A stretch of 64,000 nt of DNA from Pseudomonadota bacterium (GTDB taxonomy: Bacteria > Pseudomonadota > Gammaproteobacteria > Steroidobacterales > Steroidobacteraceae), in assembly GCA_023423935.1 (NCBI GenBank), contig JAFAEQ010000005.1, forward strand, positions 1 through 64,000, read 5' to 3'. A program made the translations under genes and the position numbers. The notes beneath the pieces were generated by a model. It was not told where the DNA came from. It did no database searches and saw only the letters and a list, made by a program, of their open reading frames with translations. Shown piece after piece: positions 23,664 to 32,824 of this stretch (positions are counted from its first letter, which is position 1; every line of letters starts with the position of its first letter).

Positions 23664-24122
23664 TCACATGAACACGAACATGGGCACGGCGATGAGGAGC
23701 ACCACGAGTATATGGAACGTGAGCAGCACTGCACCGGACCAGATCCCCGCGCGCGCGGGAATCACTGCTGCGATAAGGCCCAGACCGCTGCACGGCAGGA
23801 TGACGAGCCTGAGGAAGTACATCATCGCGAAGCCGCTGCATCCGCCCCAGCGATCGATCAGCTCCAGCACTGACTCCGCAAACGTGGCCGAAGCGAACAG
23901 ATAACAGACCGTGCTCAAGCTCAGCGGAACGATTGTCTCGCGCAATGCCTCAGGACGCTCCTCGATATCGAAGCTCAGACAGATCGTGTAAGCCAGCAGA
24001 ATGCCGATGAGTATGAGCAGCAGTAGCTTCTCTTCGCCGATGCCCCGCGTCCCCAGAGCCCCAGCCGCGAGCGCCAGCGCGACGATCGGTGCTCCGATCC
24101 AAATCCTTTGCATTCTTTCCAC
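23664..24122 (-). CDS. Small membrane protein, unknown function
   Basis: 152 residues with four to five predicted membrane helices (IVALALAAGALG, LLLLILIGILLAYTICL, IVPLSLSTVCYLFASATF, FAMMYFLRLVILPCSGLGLIAAV, AVLLTFHILVVLLIAVPMFV). No catalytic motif. Convergent with the membrane protein to its left, 25 bp apart. The hydrophobic pattern makes it a credible gene, but its role is unknown. Confidence 0.6.
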   Translation of the reverse strand: MERMQRIWIGAPIVALALAAGALGTRGIGEEKLLLLILIGILLAYTICLSFDIEERPEALRETIVPLSLSTVCYLFASATFAESVLELIDRWGGCSGFAMMYFLRLVILPCSGLGLIAAVIPARAGIWSGAVLLTFHILVVLLIAVPMFVFM

Positions 24123-24411
24123 GAAGGCTCCTTGCAGAACGCCGCGCCCGCACGCACGAGCGAGTTCAGCCGAATGCTACGCGGATGAATGGATGTCCCC
24201 GAGGCGACTTTCTGTGCATATCGCGCCAAAGAAGCATCCACATGCGCACAGAGAGCGAGACCGTCCTTCGAATCTCGGCGTTGAATGCGCTCTCTATAGG
24301 AGCAGAGGTTCGGACTCGCGTGTTTCGCTACTACGCGGGTGAAGGACTTCGCTGCGGAATCGATCCGAGACGAGCATCTTCTTTGGTGATCGGATCTCGC
24401 GCGATCCTGGG

Positions 24412-24521
24412 GGAGTCTCTGATCAACTCGTCCTTCGCAACCATAGTTGCTTCGCCCACCGAAGCATTTCAACCCGTTGCAGACTTGCGAAGGTCAGGGA
24501 AGTCGATAAATCAGAGCTTCC
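24412..24521 (-). mobile_element. MITE copy 2 (inverted)
   Basis: The same 110-bp element as at 14914-15023, in opposite orientation. Tips are GGAGTCTCTGATC on the left and the complement of GGAAGCTCTGATTTAT on the right. The right flank is TTAG (complement CTAA) but the left flank is TGGG, so the target duplication is not intact. It sits 7 bp past the stop codon of the DUF6494-like gene. Confidence 0.82.
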
Positions 24522-24528
24522 TTAGACC

Positions 24529-24735
24529 TCACTCCAGCTCAATCTCACCATCGAAGCTGACATTCAGCTTCAGGCCCGCGACTTCCAGCGTCATCTTCGC
24601 GGGGAAGGATTCCGTTCCGTCGATAGCACCTTCTTCGAGAGCTTTCGTCACCGCGTGTTCGATGTGACGCTGCGAGCTGATGCCAACCATCTTCAGAAAC
24701 TTCCGGATACTGAGATTCAGAGTTTCCTCATTCAT
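24529..24735 (-). CDS. DUF6494-like small protein
   Basis: 68 residues. The sequence (MNEETLNLSIRKFLKMVG..., then IEHAVTKALEEGAIDG, MTLEVAGLKLNVSFDGEIEL) matches what I recall of DUF6494, a short soluble family of unknown function: an N-terminal helical half and a C-terminal beta half. AGGAGA is well placed before ATG 24735. A MITE lies directly after its stop codon. Confidence 0.8.
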   Translation of the reverse strand: MNEETLNLSIRKFLKMVGISSQRHIEHAVTKALEEGAIDGTESFPAKMTLEVAGLKLNVSFDGEIELE

Positions 24736-24999
24736 GGGATGTCTCCTGAGATCCTTCGCGTGGGATCGGACTTACGAGGTAATCGTCAGGGCGCTTTCTT
24801 CGTTCCTCGGCTGGCGCACGATGATCTCCGTCTGATTCGCCCGACAAGCACTCACGCAATCACTGGTACCGAAGGGTACGCGACACCTTCGGACGATCCT
24901 GCGCACCTCGTTCGCATGTCATCTTCGATCGAGTCATCTTCGATCGAGCAGGCAATCTCGATCGAGCTTCGCTTCCCACGACCCAACGAGGAGACCCGC

Positions 25000-25449
25000 A
25001 TGATCCGTTTCAAACCCTCTCATCTGATCCTGATGCTCGGTGCGTTCGCTCCGATCTGCAGCAACGCGGCCGACTATTGCATCGCTGTGAACAACGGCTT
25101 CGGCCAAGGCGGCACGAGCTTCATCGGCAAAGGCTTCGAGTTGCCGACGGCAGGCAAATGCGCGCCATGGTCAGGATTTCTGAAGACCGCCTCCACCGTG
25201 GTGGCAATCTCCACCGGCACAGGTTGCCGCTCCACCGATGGCAAGGTCGTGGAGTTCACGATCATGAGCACGGATCCGTCGTATCTGGGCTCGGGCGTGA
25301 TCGGCTCCGATCACATCAAGTTCTGCCCGGCCGGGGCTTCGACCTGCCCCTTCGGCGGTGGCGTCGGCACAGGCACGTTCAGCAACGGCCCGGCGAAGGC
25401 ACAAACCTGCACGTCCACACTCTACAAGCTGCCTTCGACACACGACTGA
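25000..25449 (+). CDS. Small secreted protein, unknown
   Basis: 149 residues with a clear signal peptide (MIRFKPSHLILMLGAFAPIC, cut after SNA-A near residue 24). The mature part is Gly/Ser/Thr-rich with cysteines (DYCIAVNN, GKCAPWSG, GTGCRSTDG, IKFCPAGASTCPFGGG, AQTCTS), probably disulfide-bonded. No family recognised. ATG 25000 follows GAGGAG. A tandem 15-bp repeat containing TCGATCGA lies 55-80 bp upstream of it. A strong hairpin follows. Confidence 0.7.
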   Translation: MIRFKPSHLILMLGAFAPICSNAADYCIAVNNGFGQGGTSFIGKGFELPTAGKCAPWSGFLKTASTVVAISTGTGCRSTDGKVVEFTIMSTDPSYLGSGVIGSDHIKFCPAGASTCPFGGGVGTGTFSNGPAKAQTCTSTLYKLPSTHD

Positions 25450-25500
25450 GGATGCGCGAGTTCATCCGCGGTGCCGCAATAGCGGCACATCGATGAGAAG

Positions 25501-25544
25501 AAGCGCTCTCTGGAATCGAGTTGCGACTCGTCCGGAGAGCGCTT
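25501..25544. terminator. Bidirectional stem-loop
   Basis: AAGCGCTCTC pairs with GAGAGCGCTT and the stem continues through TGGA/TCCG, with an inner GAGT/GACT. A TTT follows on the plus strand. It lies between convergent genes ending at 25449 and 25585. A smaller hairpin (GTGCCGC / GCGGCAC, 25471-25488) precedes it. Confidence 0.7.
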
Positions 25545-25584
25545 TGGTTCAGGCCATCAAGAATCGCTCGGCGTGATCGTCGCT

Positions 25585-26502
25585 CTATTCGTGACGCGGA
25601 ACGAAACCGTTCACCTCGAGCCACAGCATGAACTGCGGGAACCAGCCGGTGCTCGTCTTGCCCGGATTGCCCAGGCCGAAGCCGTGTCCGCCGTTCTGAT
25701 AAAGATGAAACTCGACGGGCCGACCCGCCTTCTTCCATGCGGTGATGAGACCGTACTCATTGTTGGCGAACAATGGATCGTCGGCAGCCAATGCAACGAA
25801 CATCGGCGGCGCATCGGGCGGAACCTCGACGGCCACCTGCGCTCCGTAGATCGGCGCGATGAACGCGGGCTTGTTCTCTTTCGACTGCAACGTGGCCGCC
25901 ATCGTGGTGCCCGCGCCTGCAGAGAAACCGATCATGCCGATCTTGTTGGGATCGACGTTCCATTCCTTCGCGCGTGCACGCACCAGCTTGAATGCAGCGG
26001 TCGCATCTTCGAGCGGCATCTCGATCGGTGAGCGGGTCGCAGCGGCTGCAGCCGATGCGGGCGGCGGAGCTCTGAGAGCATCGCCCTTGTCGAATGCACT
26101 CCATTCGGGCTCAGTCGGTCGCAGCCGATACTTCAGCACGAAGGCGGCGATTCCGCGCTCGTTGAGCGCCTGAGCAACTTCCCAACCTTCGTTACCCATC
26201 GAGAGGATACGAAACGCGCCGCCCGGCGCGACGATCACGGCTGTCCCGTTGGCTTTGTCGCGTGGAGGAAGAAACGGAGTGAGTGTCGCGCGCGAGACAT
26301 TTCGCACGAACGGATCGCCCCATTGCTTGTACCAGCTCTCCTCCGCCGTCTGCCCCTCCACACCGCCGGTGTTCAGAGGAATGGCGTTCGGTTCGGGTGG
26401 CGCAGGGATCTGCGTCTTGGGCGCATCCTGCGCGAAGGACGATGCCGAAACGGCCAGCACCGCAGCCAACACTACGATCGGGTTCTTGTAGGAAGCAGAC
26501 AC
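25585..26502 (-). CDS. Secreted alpha/beta-hydrolase esterase (xylan-esterase-like)
   Basis: 305 residues from GTG 26502, which has AGGGGA 6 nt upstream and begins a signal peptide (VVLAAVLAVSASSFAQ). Catalytic serine Ser194 is in IGFSAGAGT, the acid in VALAADDPLFANN and histidine in GGHGFGLG. The oxyanion region is IVAPGGAFRIL. This pattern is common in carbohydrate esterases and endo-xylanase-associated hydrolases. It is divergent from a GH43-CBM6 enzyme 171 bp away, so the pair likely acts together on acylated hemicellulose (inference). Confidence 0.82.
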   Translation of the reverse strand: MSASYKNPIVVLAAVLAVSASSFAQDAPKTQIPAPPEPNAIPLNTGGVEGQTAEESWYKQWGDPFVRNVSRATLTPFLPPRDKANGTAVIVAPGGAFRILSMGNEGWEVAQALNERGIAAFVLKYRLRPTEPEWSAFDKGDALRAPPPASAAAAATRSPIEMPLEDATAAFKLVRARAKEWNVDPNKIGMIGFSAGAGTTMAATLQSKENKPAFIAPIYGAQVAVEVPPDAPPMFVALAADDPLFANNEYGLITAWKKAGRPVEFHLYQNGGHGFGLGNPGKTSTGWFPQFMLWLEVNGFVPRHE

Positions 26503-26673
26503 GATGATTCCCCTGATGTTTTTCGACTCGAGGAAGATGATGCCACGGCCGCTCTCAATTGTCTGAGGATTGACGCAGGCTCGGCATCGGTGATATTCGA
26601 ATCCTCGAGGGGTTCCCGTGCGTGCCATCGGCACGCCATTACAAAATCATCAACTTCATCCGGTTCATTCGAC

Positions 26674-28026
26674 ATGCAACTCTTGCCACGCCTTGCGATT
26701 GCCGCTGCGGCCGCACTGCAGACCAGTGCCGTGCTTGCGACCAACCCATTGATCACAGATCAGTTCACCGCCGACCCGACCGCGCGCGTGTTCGAGGGAA
26801 AGATCTATGTCTATCCCTCCCACGACATCAAAGCGCCGCCCGAGTACAAAGGTCGACCCAACTGGTTCGTCATGGAGGACTATCACGTCTTCTCGTCCGA
26901 CAATCTCACGGACTGGACAGACCATGGAGTGATCCTGAAGCAGACGGATGTCGAATGGGCCAATCCGACGTCGTATGCCATGTGGGCACCGGATGCCGTC
27001 TTCAAAGATGGCAAGTACTACTTCTACTTTCCGGCAATCGCCAAAGGCCCCGGGCCCGAGCAAGGCGGCGGTTTCAAGATCGGCGTGGCCATTGCGGACA
27101 AGCCGTATGGGCCTTTCAAGCCTCAGCCGACGCCGATCGAAGGCGTGCGCGGTATCGATCCGGGCGTGCTGGTCGATAAGGACGGCAGCGCGTATCTCTA
27201 CTGGTCGATGAACAAAATCTTCGGCGCGAAGCTCAAGCCGAACATGACGGAGATCGAAGGTGAAACCATCGTCTTCGACAATCTGCCGCAGAAGGGACTC
27301 ATCGAGGGGCCGTTCGTGTTCGAACGCAACGGTGTCTACTACCTCACCTATCCGCACGTGGCGAACAAGACCGAACGCCTCGAATACGCGACCAGCAACT
27401 CACCGCTGGGACCTTTCAAACATGCCGGTGTGATTCTCGATGAATCCGAAAGCGGTTGCTGGACGGTTCATCACTCGATCGTCGAGTGGCAGGGACAGTG
27501 GTATCTGTTCTATCACGACAAGGATCTCTCGCCGGGCTTCGACAAGAATCGTGCGATCAGAGCGGACAAGCTGTTCTTCAACGCCGACGGCACGATCCAG
27601 AAAGTCATTCCGACGCTGCGCGGGGTGGGTCTGGTGGATGCAAAGAGCGAAATCCAGATCGACCGCTACAGCGCAAAGAGCGACGAAGGCGTCGCAGTCT
27701 CGTTCCTCGAGGAAACGAATCCGCACGCAGGCTGGAAGACCCGCTTCAGCAGCGACAAGTCATGGGTGCGATTCAACGAAGTCGACTTCGGTCGCGGCGG
27801 TCAGAAGTCGGTGCGAGCGCGGGCCAAGGCCGGCACCGCAGGCACGCTCGATATTCGTCTGGACAAAGCAGATGGACCGGTGGTGGGCCGTATCGAGGTG
27901 AGCCCCGATAACGATTGGAAAGTTTCCAGCGTCGCCACGAAGAAGCTTCCTGCCGGCGTCCACGATATCTTCGTGACCCAATCGGGAGGCGGCGATATGG
28001 AAGTCGATTGGATCAGTTTTCGCTGA
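26674..28026 (+). CDS. GH43 glycosidase with C-terminal CBM6-like module
   Basis: 450 residues with a signal peptide (1-22). The five-bladed GH43 catalytic residues are visible: base Asp34 (TADPTARVFEGKIYVYPSHD), pKa modulator Asp162 (GIDPGVL) and acid Glu211 (LIEGPFVFE). Residues about 325-450 form a CBM6-like beta-sandwich (WVRFNEVDFG, KSVRARAKAGTAG, DIRLDKADGPVVG, GVHDIFVTQSGGGDMEVDWISF). Activity is probably arabinofuranosidase or beta-xylosidase. ATG 26674 starts the signal peptide. Divergent from the esterase and followed by a strong hairpin. Confidence 0.9.
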   Translation: MQLLPRLAIAAAAALQTSAVLATNPLITDQFTADPTARVFEGKIYVYPSHDIKAPPEYKGRPNWFVMEDYHVFSSDNLTDWTDHGVILKQTDVEWANPTSYAMWAPDAVFKDGKYYFYFPAIAKGPGPEQGGGFKIGVAIADKPYGPFKPQPTPIEGVRGIDPGVLVDKDGSAYLYWSMNKIFGAKLKPNMTEIEGETIVFDNLPQKGLIEGPFVFERNGVYYLTYPHVANKTERLEYATSNSPLGPFKHAGVILDESESGCWTVHHSIVEWQGQWYLFYHDKDLSPGFDKNRAIRADKLFFNADGTIQKVIPTLRGVGLVDAKSEIQIDRYSAKSDEGVAVSFLEETNPHAGWKTRFSSDKSWVRFNEVDFGRGGQKSVRARAKAGTAGTLDIRLDKADGPVVGRIEVSPDNDWKVSSVATKKLPAGVHDIFVTQSGGGDMEVDWISFR

Positions 28027-28038
28027 GACTCCTGCGAC

Positions 28039-28067
28039 AGCCCCGAGGCGCTTATCGCCTCGGGGCT
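28039..28067. terminator. 12-bp perfect stem-loop after GH43
   Basis: AGCCCCGAGGCG pairs perfectly with CGCCTCGGGGCT around a CTTAT loop, 13 nt after the GH43 stop codon and 18 nt before the end of the convergent DUF2382 gene. It likely terminates both. Confidence 0.75.
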
Positions 28068-28084
28068 GGTTGGCCAAGCATTTA

Positions 28085-29038
28085 TCAGCGCCGCTTGCGT
28101 GAACCAGAGTTGCCCGACGTGCCCGACGGGGTCTGGTTCTGAGTCTGGTTCTTGCCCGCACGCTTGTCGTCGACATCGACTTCCGTGTGCCTGACCGTAT
28201 CGTCGATCTCTTCGACGCGATCTTCGCCGGTCTTGCGAATGACGACTTCTTCCTTGACCACCGCCTCTTTGGCGATGACGGGCTCTTCACCGTGCTCGGT
28301 CACCTCGATGGTCTGATCGCGGAACAGCTCATCGCTGCTGGTCGCGGCCCGCTCACCGACCGGACGCCTTTGCACGTCGACGTGCTCCTCATGCAGCGAG
28401 ACCTTCTCGTGTACGGGCTCCTCGATAACATACGATCGGACGCGCACTCCGCCGCGGTCGACCTCGCGTTTGCCCACACGCAGCCGTTCTTCCACAACAG
28501 GAATCCTGCGTTCGTCACCTGCGTCCGACTCCCGGGCTCCCGCTTGTGATGCCTGGAATGTCGAGCCCGCCTGTGATGCCGATCCTGCCTGAGCTCCCGA
28601 TCCAGCCTGCGAGTTTGATCCCGCCGAGGCTTGCGTGACCGTGGTCGTCGTTCTCTCACCGGATATGAACGTATCCGAGTCTGTCCACCCCTCGCTGCGC
28701 CATTGCTCCGCGCGCTCATCCAGATCGATCGCGTTGGTCTTCTCCAGGGTCGAGATCGCCTCCGCACTATGCTCCTCATCGACCAGCGCAGTCAGCAGAT
28801 AGCCTCCTCGCCGCATGCCTTCCGAGTACTTGGACCTATCGTCGTCGCCGACAAAGAATTCCTTGATCGATTCCCACACACCTTTGTCGTGGTCGACGCT
28901 TCCCACCGGCGTGGAAGTCAGGTTATGGCTCACTACGCGGACCTCGTCGTCATCGAGGCCCGCATCCAGGAGCTGCTCGCGCGCGTGTCGAGCGTCTACT
29001 TCGGAATCGTAGATCGCCGTAATGGTTCGTGTCGTCAT
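28085..29038 (-). CDS. DUF2382 (YsnF/AvaK-type) stress protein
   Basis: 317 residues. The N-terminal part (TITAIYDSEVDARHAREQLL) resembles the YflT/general stress domain. A Gln/Ala/Ser-rich linker with repeated SQAGS-like units (about 145-175) leads to a DUF2382 domain (RIPVVEERLRVGKREVDRGG, VHEKVSLHEEHVDVQRRPV, FRDQTIEVTEHGEEPVIAKE). This domain is common in desiccation- and stress-linked proteins; its biochemical role is not known. ATG 29038 has GGAGG upstream. It is 23 bp after the second DUF2382 gene, so one operon. Confidence 0.85.
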   Translation of the reverse strand: MTTRTITAIYDSEVDARHAREQLLDAGLDDDEVRVVSHNLTSTPVGSVDHDKGVWESIKEFFVGDDDRSKYSEGMRRGGYLLTALVDEEHSAEAISTLEKTNAIDLDERAEQWRSEGWTDSDTFISGERTTTTVTQASAGSNSQAGSGAQAGSASQAGSTFQASQAGARESDAGDERRIPVVEERLRVGKREVDRGGVRVRSYVIEEPVHEKVSLHEEHVDVQRRPVGERAATSSDELFRDQTIEVTEHGEEPVIAKEAVVKEEVVIRKTGEDRVEEIDDTVRHTEVDVDDKRAGKNQTQNQTPSGTSGNSGSRKRR

Positions 29039-29061
29039 ATGTGCCTCCAAAAAAGCTCTGT

Positions 29062-29454
29062 CTATCGTTGCTTGCCTCGAGGCAAGGGGTTGCGTTCTAC
29101 GGAAATGTCAGTCGAATGCAGGGTGACCGGAATCTGAACGACTTCCTCGACTGTCGCGAGCCTGACCCTCAGCTCTTCCACGAGCACCAGTTGCCTCGTG
29201 ACGACGACTCGCTCTTCGACCACCGGTATGACCGTGACATCACCTTCCTGACGCACACTGGGCATTGCATCGACTTCCTTGTCGATCGCGACACGCTCGA
29301 TGGCCACTTCCTCATGATGCAGTGCTTCCGTAAGTACCTCATTGCGTTCCCGGACCGAGCTGGTGATCCTCACTTTCGCGCGCTCGACCGCTTCTTTGTC
29401 GATACGAGCTCGTTCTTCGATCACGGGAATGCGGCGTTCCATCCGATCACTCAC
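29062..29454 (-). CDS. DUF2382-only small protein
   Basis: 130 residues made almost wholly of one DUF2382 domain (RRIPVIEERARIDKEAVERA, LHHEEVAIERVAIDKEVDAM, VIPVVEERVVVTRQLVLVEE). It starts at GTG 29454 with GGAGAA upstream; ATG 29442 is an alternative. It is the first gene of a two-gene stress operon with 28085-29038. Confidence 0.8.
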   Translation of the reverse strand: MSDRMERRIPVIEERARIDKEAVERAKVRITSSVRERNEVLTEALHHEEVAIERVAIDKEVDAMPSVRQEGDVTVIPVVEERVVVTRQLVLVEELRVRLATVEEVVQIPVTLHSTDISVERNPLPRGKQR

Positions 29455-29988
29455 TGGTTCTCCAGATGCAGATTTACAAGCGAGCGGATGCGAGATAGTT
29501 CCTCATCACATTGAAGCGTGCGCACGAAGCGCGTTGTGCTCGCACGCACGAACCACGCAGCGCGCGCTCATACCGATGTAATGAGGTCAGTCCGAGGCGC
29601 CACCCTCCTCCAAAGCACACGCCATCAACAATTCATTACGATTCGAAAACATCAGCGCTTGACGAGCGACGCGCCAGTTCTGCAATGAGCGGCAGCCTTT
29701 CTCCTCGGGTCGATCCTGCGTAGAAGCGCGATGGTCAACGTCATAAGACGGACAAGAGGGAAGACGAGGACGAGCACAAGCTCAGGCAGTCGGCGCGATT
29801 CCTCCTACATAACGGGGCGCGGCACGCGCTTCACGGAGGAACTCGGTCTGGCCAGATCCGAGGGCTTGCTGGGTCGCGTTTTTACGGTCGCTCTGAAGGG
29901 CGTCGACGGAATCTGTGTGCCTACATCTATTCCGGAATTGCCCTTCGCATGGCAATCTAGGGCCGGTCAATCCTCATACAAAACCACT
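29455..29988. other. 534-bp intergenic region
   Basis: Promoter region for the DUF2382 operon (minus) and the alpha/beta hydrolase (plus). A frame open upstream of the hydrolase lacks any family signal. No other feature was seen. Confidence 0.5.
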
Positions 29989-30783
29989 ATGAAAACTCAC
30001 CCACTACGCTTAATCGTTTTGCTGCTAGGGTTTCTTGCGTTCGCGGGCACCGTTCAGGCGGCCGCCCCAGCCGAGAAATACACATTCGTCCTCGTCCATG
30101 GCGCCACTGCCGGGGGTTGGGAATGGAAGAGCACGGGAAAATTTCTCAGCGACGATGGACACACGGTCTATCGCGCCACGCTCACAGGTCTCGGCGAGCG
30201 TGAACATCTCAACAGCACGAACGTCGATCTGCAGACGCATATCAACGACGTCGTGAACCTGATTCTGTACGAGGACCTCCACGACGTGGTGCTTACGGGC
30301 CACAGCTACGGCGGCATGGTGGTTACGGGCGTGATGGATCGCATTCCGGAGCGCATTCGTCACGTGGTCTTCCTCGACGCCGCGGTCCCCGACGATGGCA
30401 TGTCACTGTGGGATCTCTTCGGCGGTACCGGCCCGCAGGATCCTGAGCGGTTCAAGGATGGATTCATGCAGGTGCCATGGGTGAAGCCGGACACGCCGCC
30501 GCCGCACAGCGTCAAGCATTCCATCAACTGCTTCAATCAGCCCGTCTCATACAAGAACCCCGCCGCGCTCGCGCTGCCCGTCACCTACGTTGCCTTCGTG
30601 CCGAAGGACAAGTCCGTGGAAGAGCGCGCGAAGACGGACAAGAGCTGGCAGCGTGCAGAAGCGCGCGGCTGGACGATCCGCACCTTCCCCGGCGGTCACG
30701 TCGCTCAGCAGGAAGATCCGCGCGGCGTCGCAACGCTCATCGAGCAGTCGGTGAACGATCGCAACAAGCCGAAGAGCAAGTAG
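29989..30783 (+). CDS. Secreted alpha/beta hydrolase (esterase-like)
   Basis: 264 residues, with a signal peptide (LIVLLLGFLAFAGTVQAA). The core is FVLVHGATAGGWEW (oxyanion HG), nucleophile Ser106 in GHSYGGMV, and His in FPGGHVAQQEDP. This resembles the salicylate-esterase/methylketone-type group often annotated only as alpha/beta hydrolase. ATG 29989 starts the signal peptide, although I see no strong ribosome site. A related but distinct secreted hydrolase is at 37610-38386. Confidence 0.82.
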   Translation: MKTHPLRLIVLLLGFLAFAGTVQAAAPAEKYTFVLVHGATAGGWEWKSTGKFLSDDGHTVYRATLTGLGEREHLNSTNVDLQTHINDVVNLILYEDLHDVVLTGHSYGGMVVTGVMDRIPERIRHVVFLDAAVPDDGMSLWDLFGGTGPQDPERFKDGFMQVPWVKPDTPPPHSVKHSINCFNQPVSYKNPAALALPVTYVAFVPKDKSVEERAKTDKSWQRAEARGWTIRTFPGGHVAQQEDPRGVATLIEQSVNDRNKPKSK

Positions 30784-30842
30784 CCTTCAGTCGTTGGCGG
30801 GCGGGATCGAATGATCTTGCCCGCCAGCGAGATCTCCATCAC

Positions 30843-31735
30843 TGCTATCACCTTGTCACCGTCATCACTCCGCGAGGAAACAAGATCTCCACGGGGAACA
30901 CGGGGTTCACGGGGCTGTTCGGAGAGCGGAGCCTCCTCCTGCCTGTGGGTCCGACTTTAGTCGGACAGGTTTGATGTTCGGCTGAAGCCGAACCCACAGC
31001 GGAGAGCGGAGGCTCGTCGAGCACAGCGAGTTGCCACCATCACTGACATCACCTCGTCACCGTCATCACCCCGCGAGGAAACAAGATCTCCACGGGGAAC
31101 ACGGGGTGCACGGGGTTGTTCGGAGAGCGGAGCCTCCTCCTGTGGGTCCGACCTTAGTCGGACAGGTTGATGTTCGGCTGAAGCCGAACCCACAGCGGAG
31201 AGCGGAGCTTGTCGAGCGAAGCGAGTCGCCATCACTGACATCACTCGTCACCGTCATCACTCCGCGAGGAAACAAGATCTCCACGGGGTTCACGGGGCTG
31301 TTCGGAGAGCGGAGCCTCCTCCTGTGGGTCCGACTTCAGTCGGACAGGTTTGATGTTCGGCTGAAGCCGAACCCACAGCGGAGAGCGGAGGCTCGTCGAG
31401 CACAGCGAGTTGCCACCATCACTGACATCACCTCGTCACCGTCATCACTCCGCGAGGAAACAAGATCTCCACGGGGAACACAGGGGCCACGGGGCTGTTC
31501 GGAGAGCGGAGCCTCCTCCTGTGGGTCCGACTTCAGTCGGACAGGTTGATGTTCGGCTGAAGCCGAACCCACAGCAGAGAGCGGAGCTTGTCGAGCGAAG
31601 CGAGTCGCCACCATCACTGACATCACATATCACCGTCATCACTCCGCTAAGAAACAAGATCTCCACGGGGTACACCGGGTTGTTCGGAGAGCGGAGGCTT
31701 CGCCATCACTAACATCACATGTCACCGTCATCACG
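30843..31735. repeat. Five tandem ~190-bp units carrying REP doublets
   Basis: The word CACCGTCATCAC recurs at 30857, 31058, 31249, 31437 and 31631, with a sixth start at 31723. Each full unit has a GAGGAAACAAGATCTCCACG block with CACGGGG words, a GTTCGGAGAGCGGAG block, one REP doublet (TCCGACTTTAGTCGGA type plus GTTCGGCTGAAGCCGAAC) and a GTCGAGC-AGCGAG tail. The last unit (31631-31722) has lost the REP doublet. No credible ORF; it lies between the hydrolase and the DUF3237 gene. Confidence 0.88.
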
Positions 31736-31751
31736 CGAGAGGATCGGAAAA

Positions 31752-32273
31752 ATGAAAACCCTGATTGCAGCGATGGCCCTAATGGCATCCGGCATCGCGA
31801 CGAGCGCAGATGAAGCATCCCCTCTGGGCACTCCGCCGCCGAGCAGTGACGTTCCGACAATCGAGTTCGCGTTCGAGGAACGCGTGATGATCGATCCGGC
31901 CATCGAGATGGGCGACACCGCATTCGGTCACCGACAGTACATCCCGATCACGGGTGGCACGGTGGCCGGACCGAAGCTCAAGGGCATCGTCGTGCCCGGC
32001 GGCTGGGACTTCCAGCTCACTTATGCTGCAAGCAAGTGCACGCAGTTGTCTGCGGACTACTTTCTCAAAGCAACCGACGGCACGCTGATCCATGTTCTGA
32101 ACGAAGGGATGTTCTGCCCGGATGCGCCGCGCGCCATTTTTCGACCGAAGCTCGAAGCACCGAAGGGTCCTTACGGCTGGATGACACAAGCCACGTTCGT
32201 GGCGACGCTGGAACTGGAAGGCACCCCGCCGAAAGTGGACTCCGTGCGCATCCGCTTCTATCACGTGAAGTGA
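31752..32273 (+). CDS. DUF3237-family secreted protein
   Basis: 173 residues with a signal peptide (1-19). The core IPITGGTVAGPKLKGIVVPG, then DFQLTYAASKCTQLSADYFL, KATDGTLIHVLNEG matches DUF3237, a small beta-barrel family of unknown enzymatic role. The C-terminal SVRIRFYHVK is also typical. ATG 31752 is the first codon of the signal peptide. It starts 17 bp after the repeat array, so its promoter is probably within or before the repeats. Confidence 0.8.
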   Translation: MKTLIAAMALMASGIATSADEASPLGTPPPSSDVPTIEFAFEERVMIDPAIEMGDTAFGHRQYIPITGGTVAGPKLKGIVVPGGWDFQLTYAASKCTQLSADYFLKATDGTLIHVLNEGMFCPDAPRAIFRPKLEAPKGPYGWMTQATFVATLELEGTPPKVDSVRIRFYHVK

Positions 32274-32340
32274 ATCTTCGTTCGCAGGGTGCTCGTCGCG
32301 CGGCCTGCCTACGATAAAGATTCTCGTCGTTTGAACCACA

Positions 32341-32516
32341 GAACAGACGGATTCCTGCCTTCGCAGGAATGACATGAGAAAGAAGCCGTGGGTTTCGTCA
32401 TCCCCATGGAGTTTCGTCATCCCTGCGCAGGCAATGCGCAGGCAGGGATCCATCCTCTCCGAACCCAACAGAGCAGACGCATTCCTGCCTTCGCCGGAAT
32501 GGCACGAGAGAGAAGC
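32341..32516. repeat. Dispersed TTCCTGCCTTCGCAGGAA-type repeats
   Basis: Two direct copies, each about 45 bp (32341-32386 and 32472-32516), contain TTCCTGCCTTCGCAGGAA or TTCCTGCCTTCGCCGGAA followed by TG-CA-GAGA-AGAAGC. Between them is an inverted GCGCAGGCAATGCGCAGGC hairpin. This is the common extragenic palindrome of the ATTCCxGC-xx-GCxGGAAT kind. Confidence 0.75.
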
Positions 32517-32626
32517 AGTTCAGCTCAGTGGTGATTCGTGACCTCCGCGTGTCCGCACACGCGCTGTGACCAACCCGCTGCTGCGTCATTTGCCTGTCAT
32601 GCGTGCGTGGCTTACTTCGCCGCAGC

Positions 32627-32824
32627 ATGACGCCCTCTCATGATTCGACCAGTACGATCGCGGCACTCGAGCAGCACGTCCACTGCCTGAGTATCTGCGA
32701 CATTCACCTGAGTGCGCGGGCCTGTCAGACGTTCTGCGTGCTCGAGTTCCAGTGCGCGTGCGGCGACCGATGGTTCTGGCGACACAACGACGTCATGCAA
32801 ATGCTGCTGCGGAGCGCTGCATGA
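32627..32824 (+). CDS. Small protein overlapping the glycosyltransferase start
   Basis: 65 codons. The stop TGA overlaps the glycosyltransferase ATG by 4 nt, suggesting coupled translation. The sequence has paired cysteines and histidines (HVHCLSICDIHLSARACQTF, FQCACGDRWFWRHND) that could bind metal. No family recognised and no strong ribosome site seen; the overlap is the main support. Confidence 0.4.
   Translation: MTPSHDSTSTIAALEQHVHCLSICDIHLSARACQTFCVLEFQCACGDRWFWRHNDVMQMLLRSAA

Noticed and set aside
24901..24970. TCGATCGA repeats as a defined operator
   Set aside because: Two tandem 15-bp copies exist, but they are not placed at a recognisable promoter and may be chance in this base composition.
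30957..31675. Open frames within the 190-bp tandem array
   Set aside because: Generated by the repeat unit itself; no start signals and no family match.
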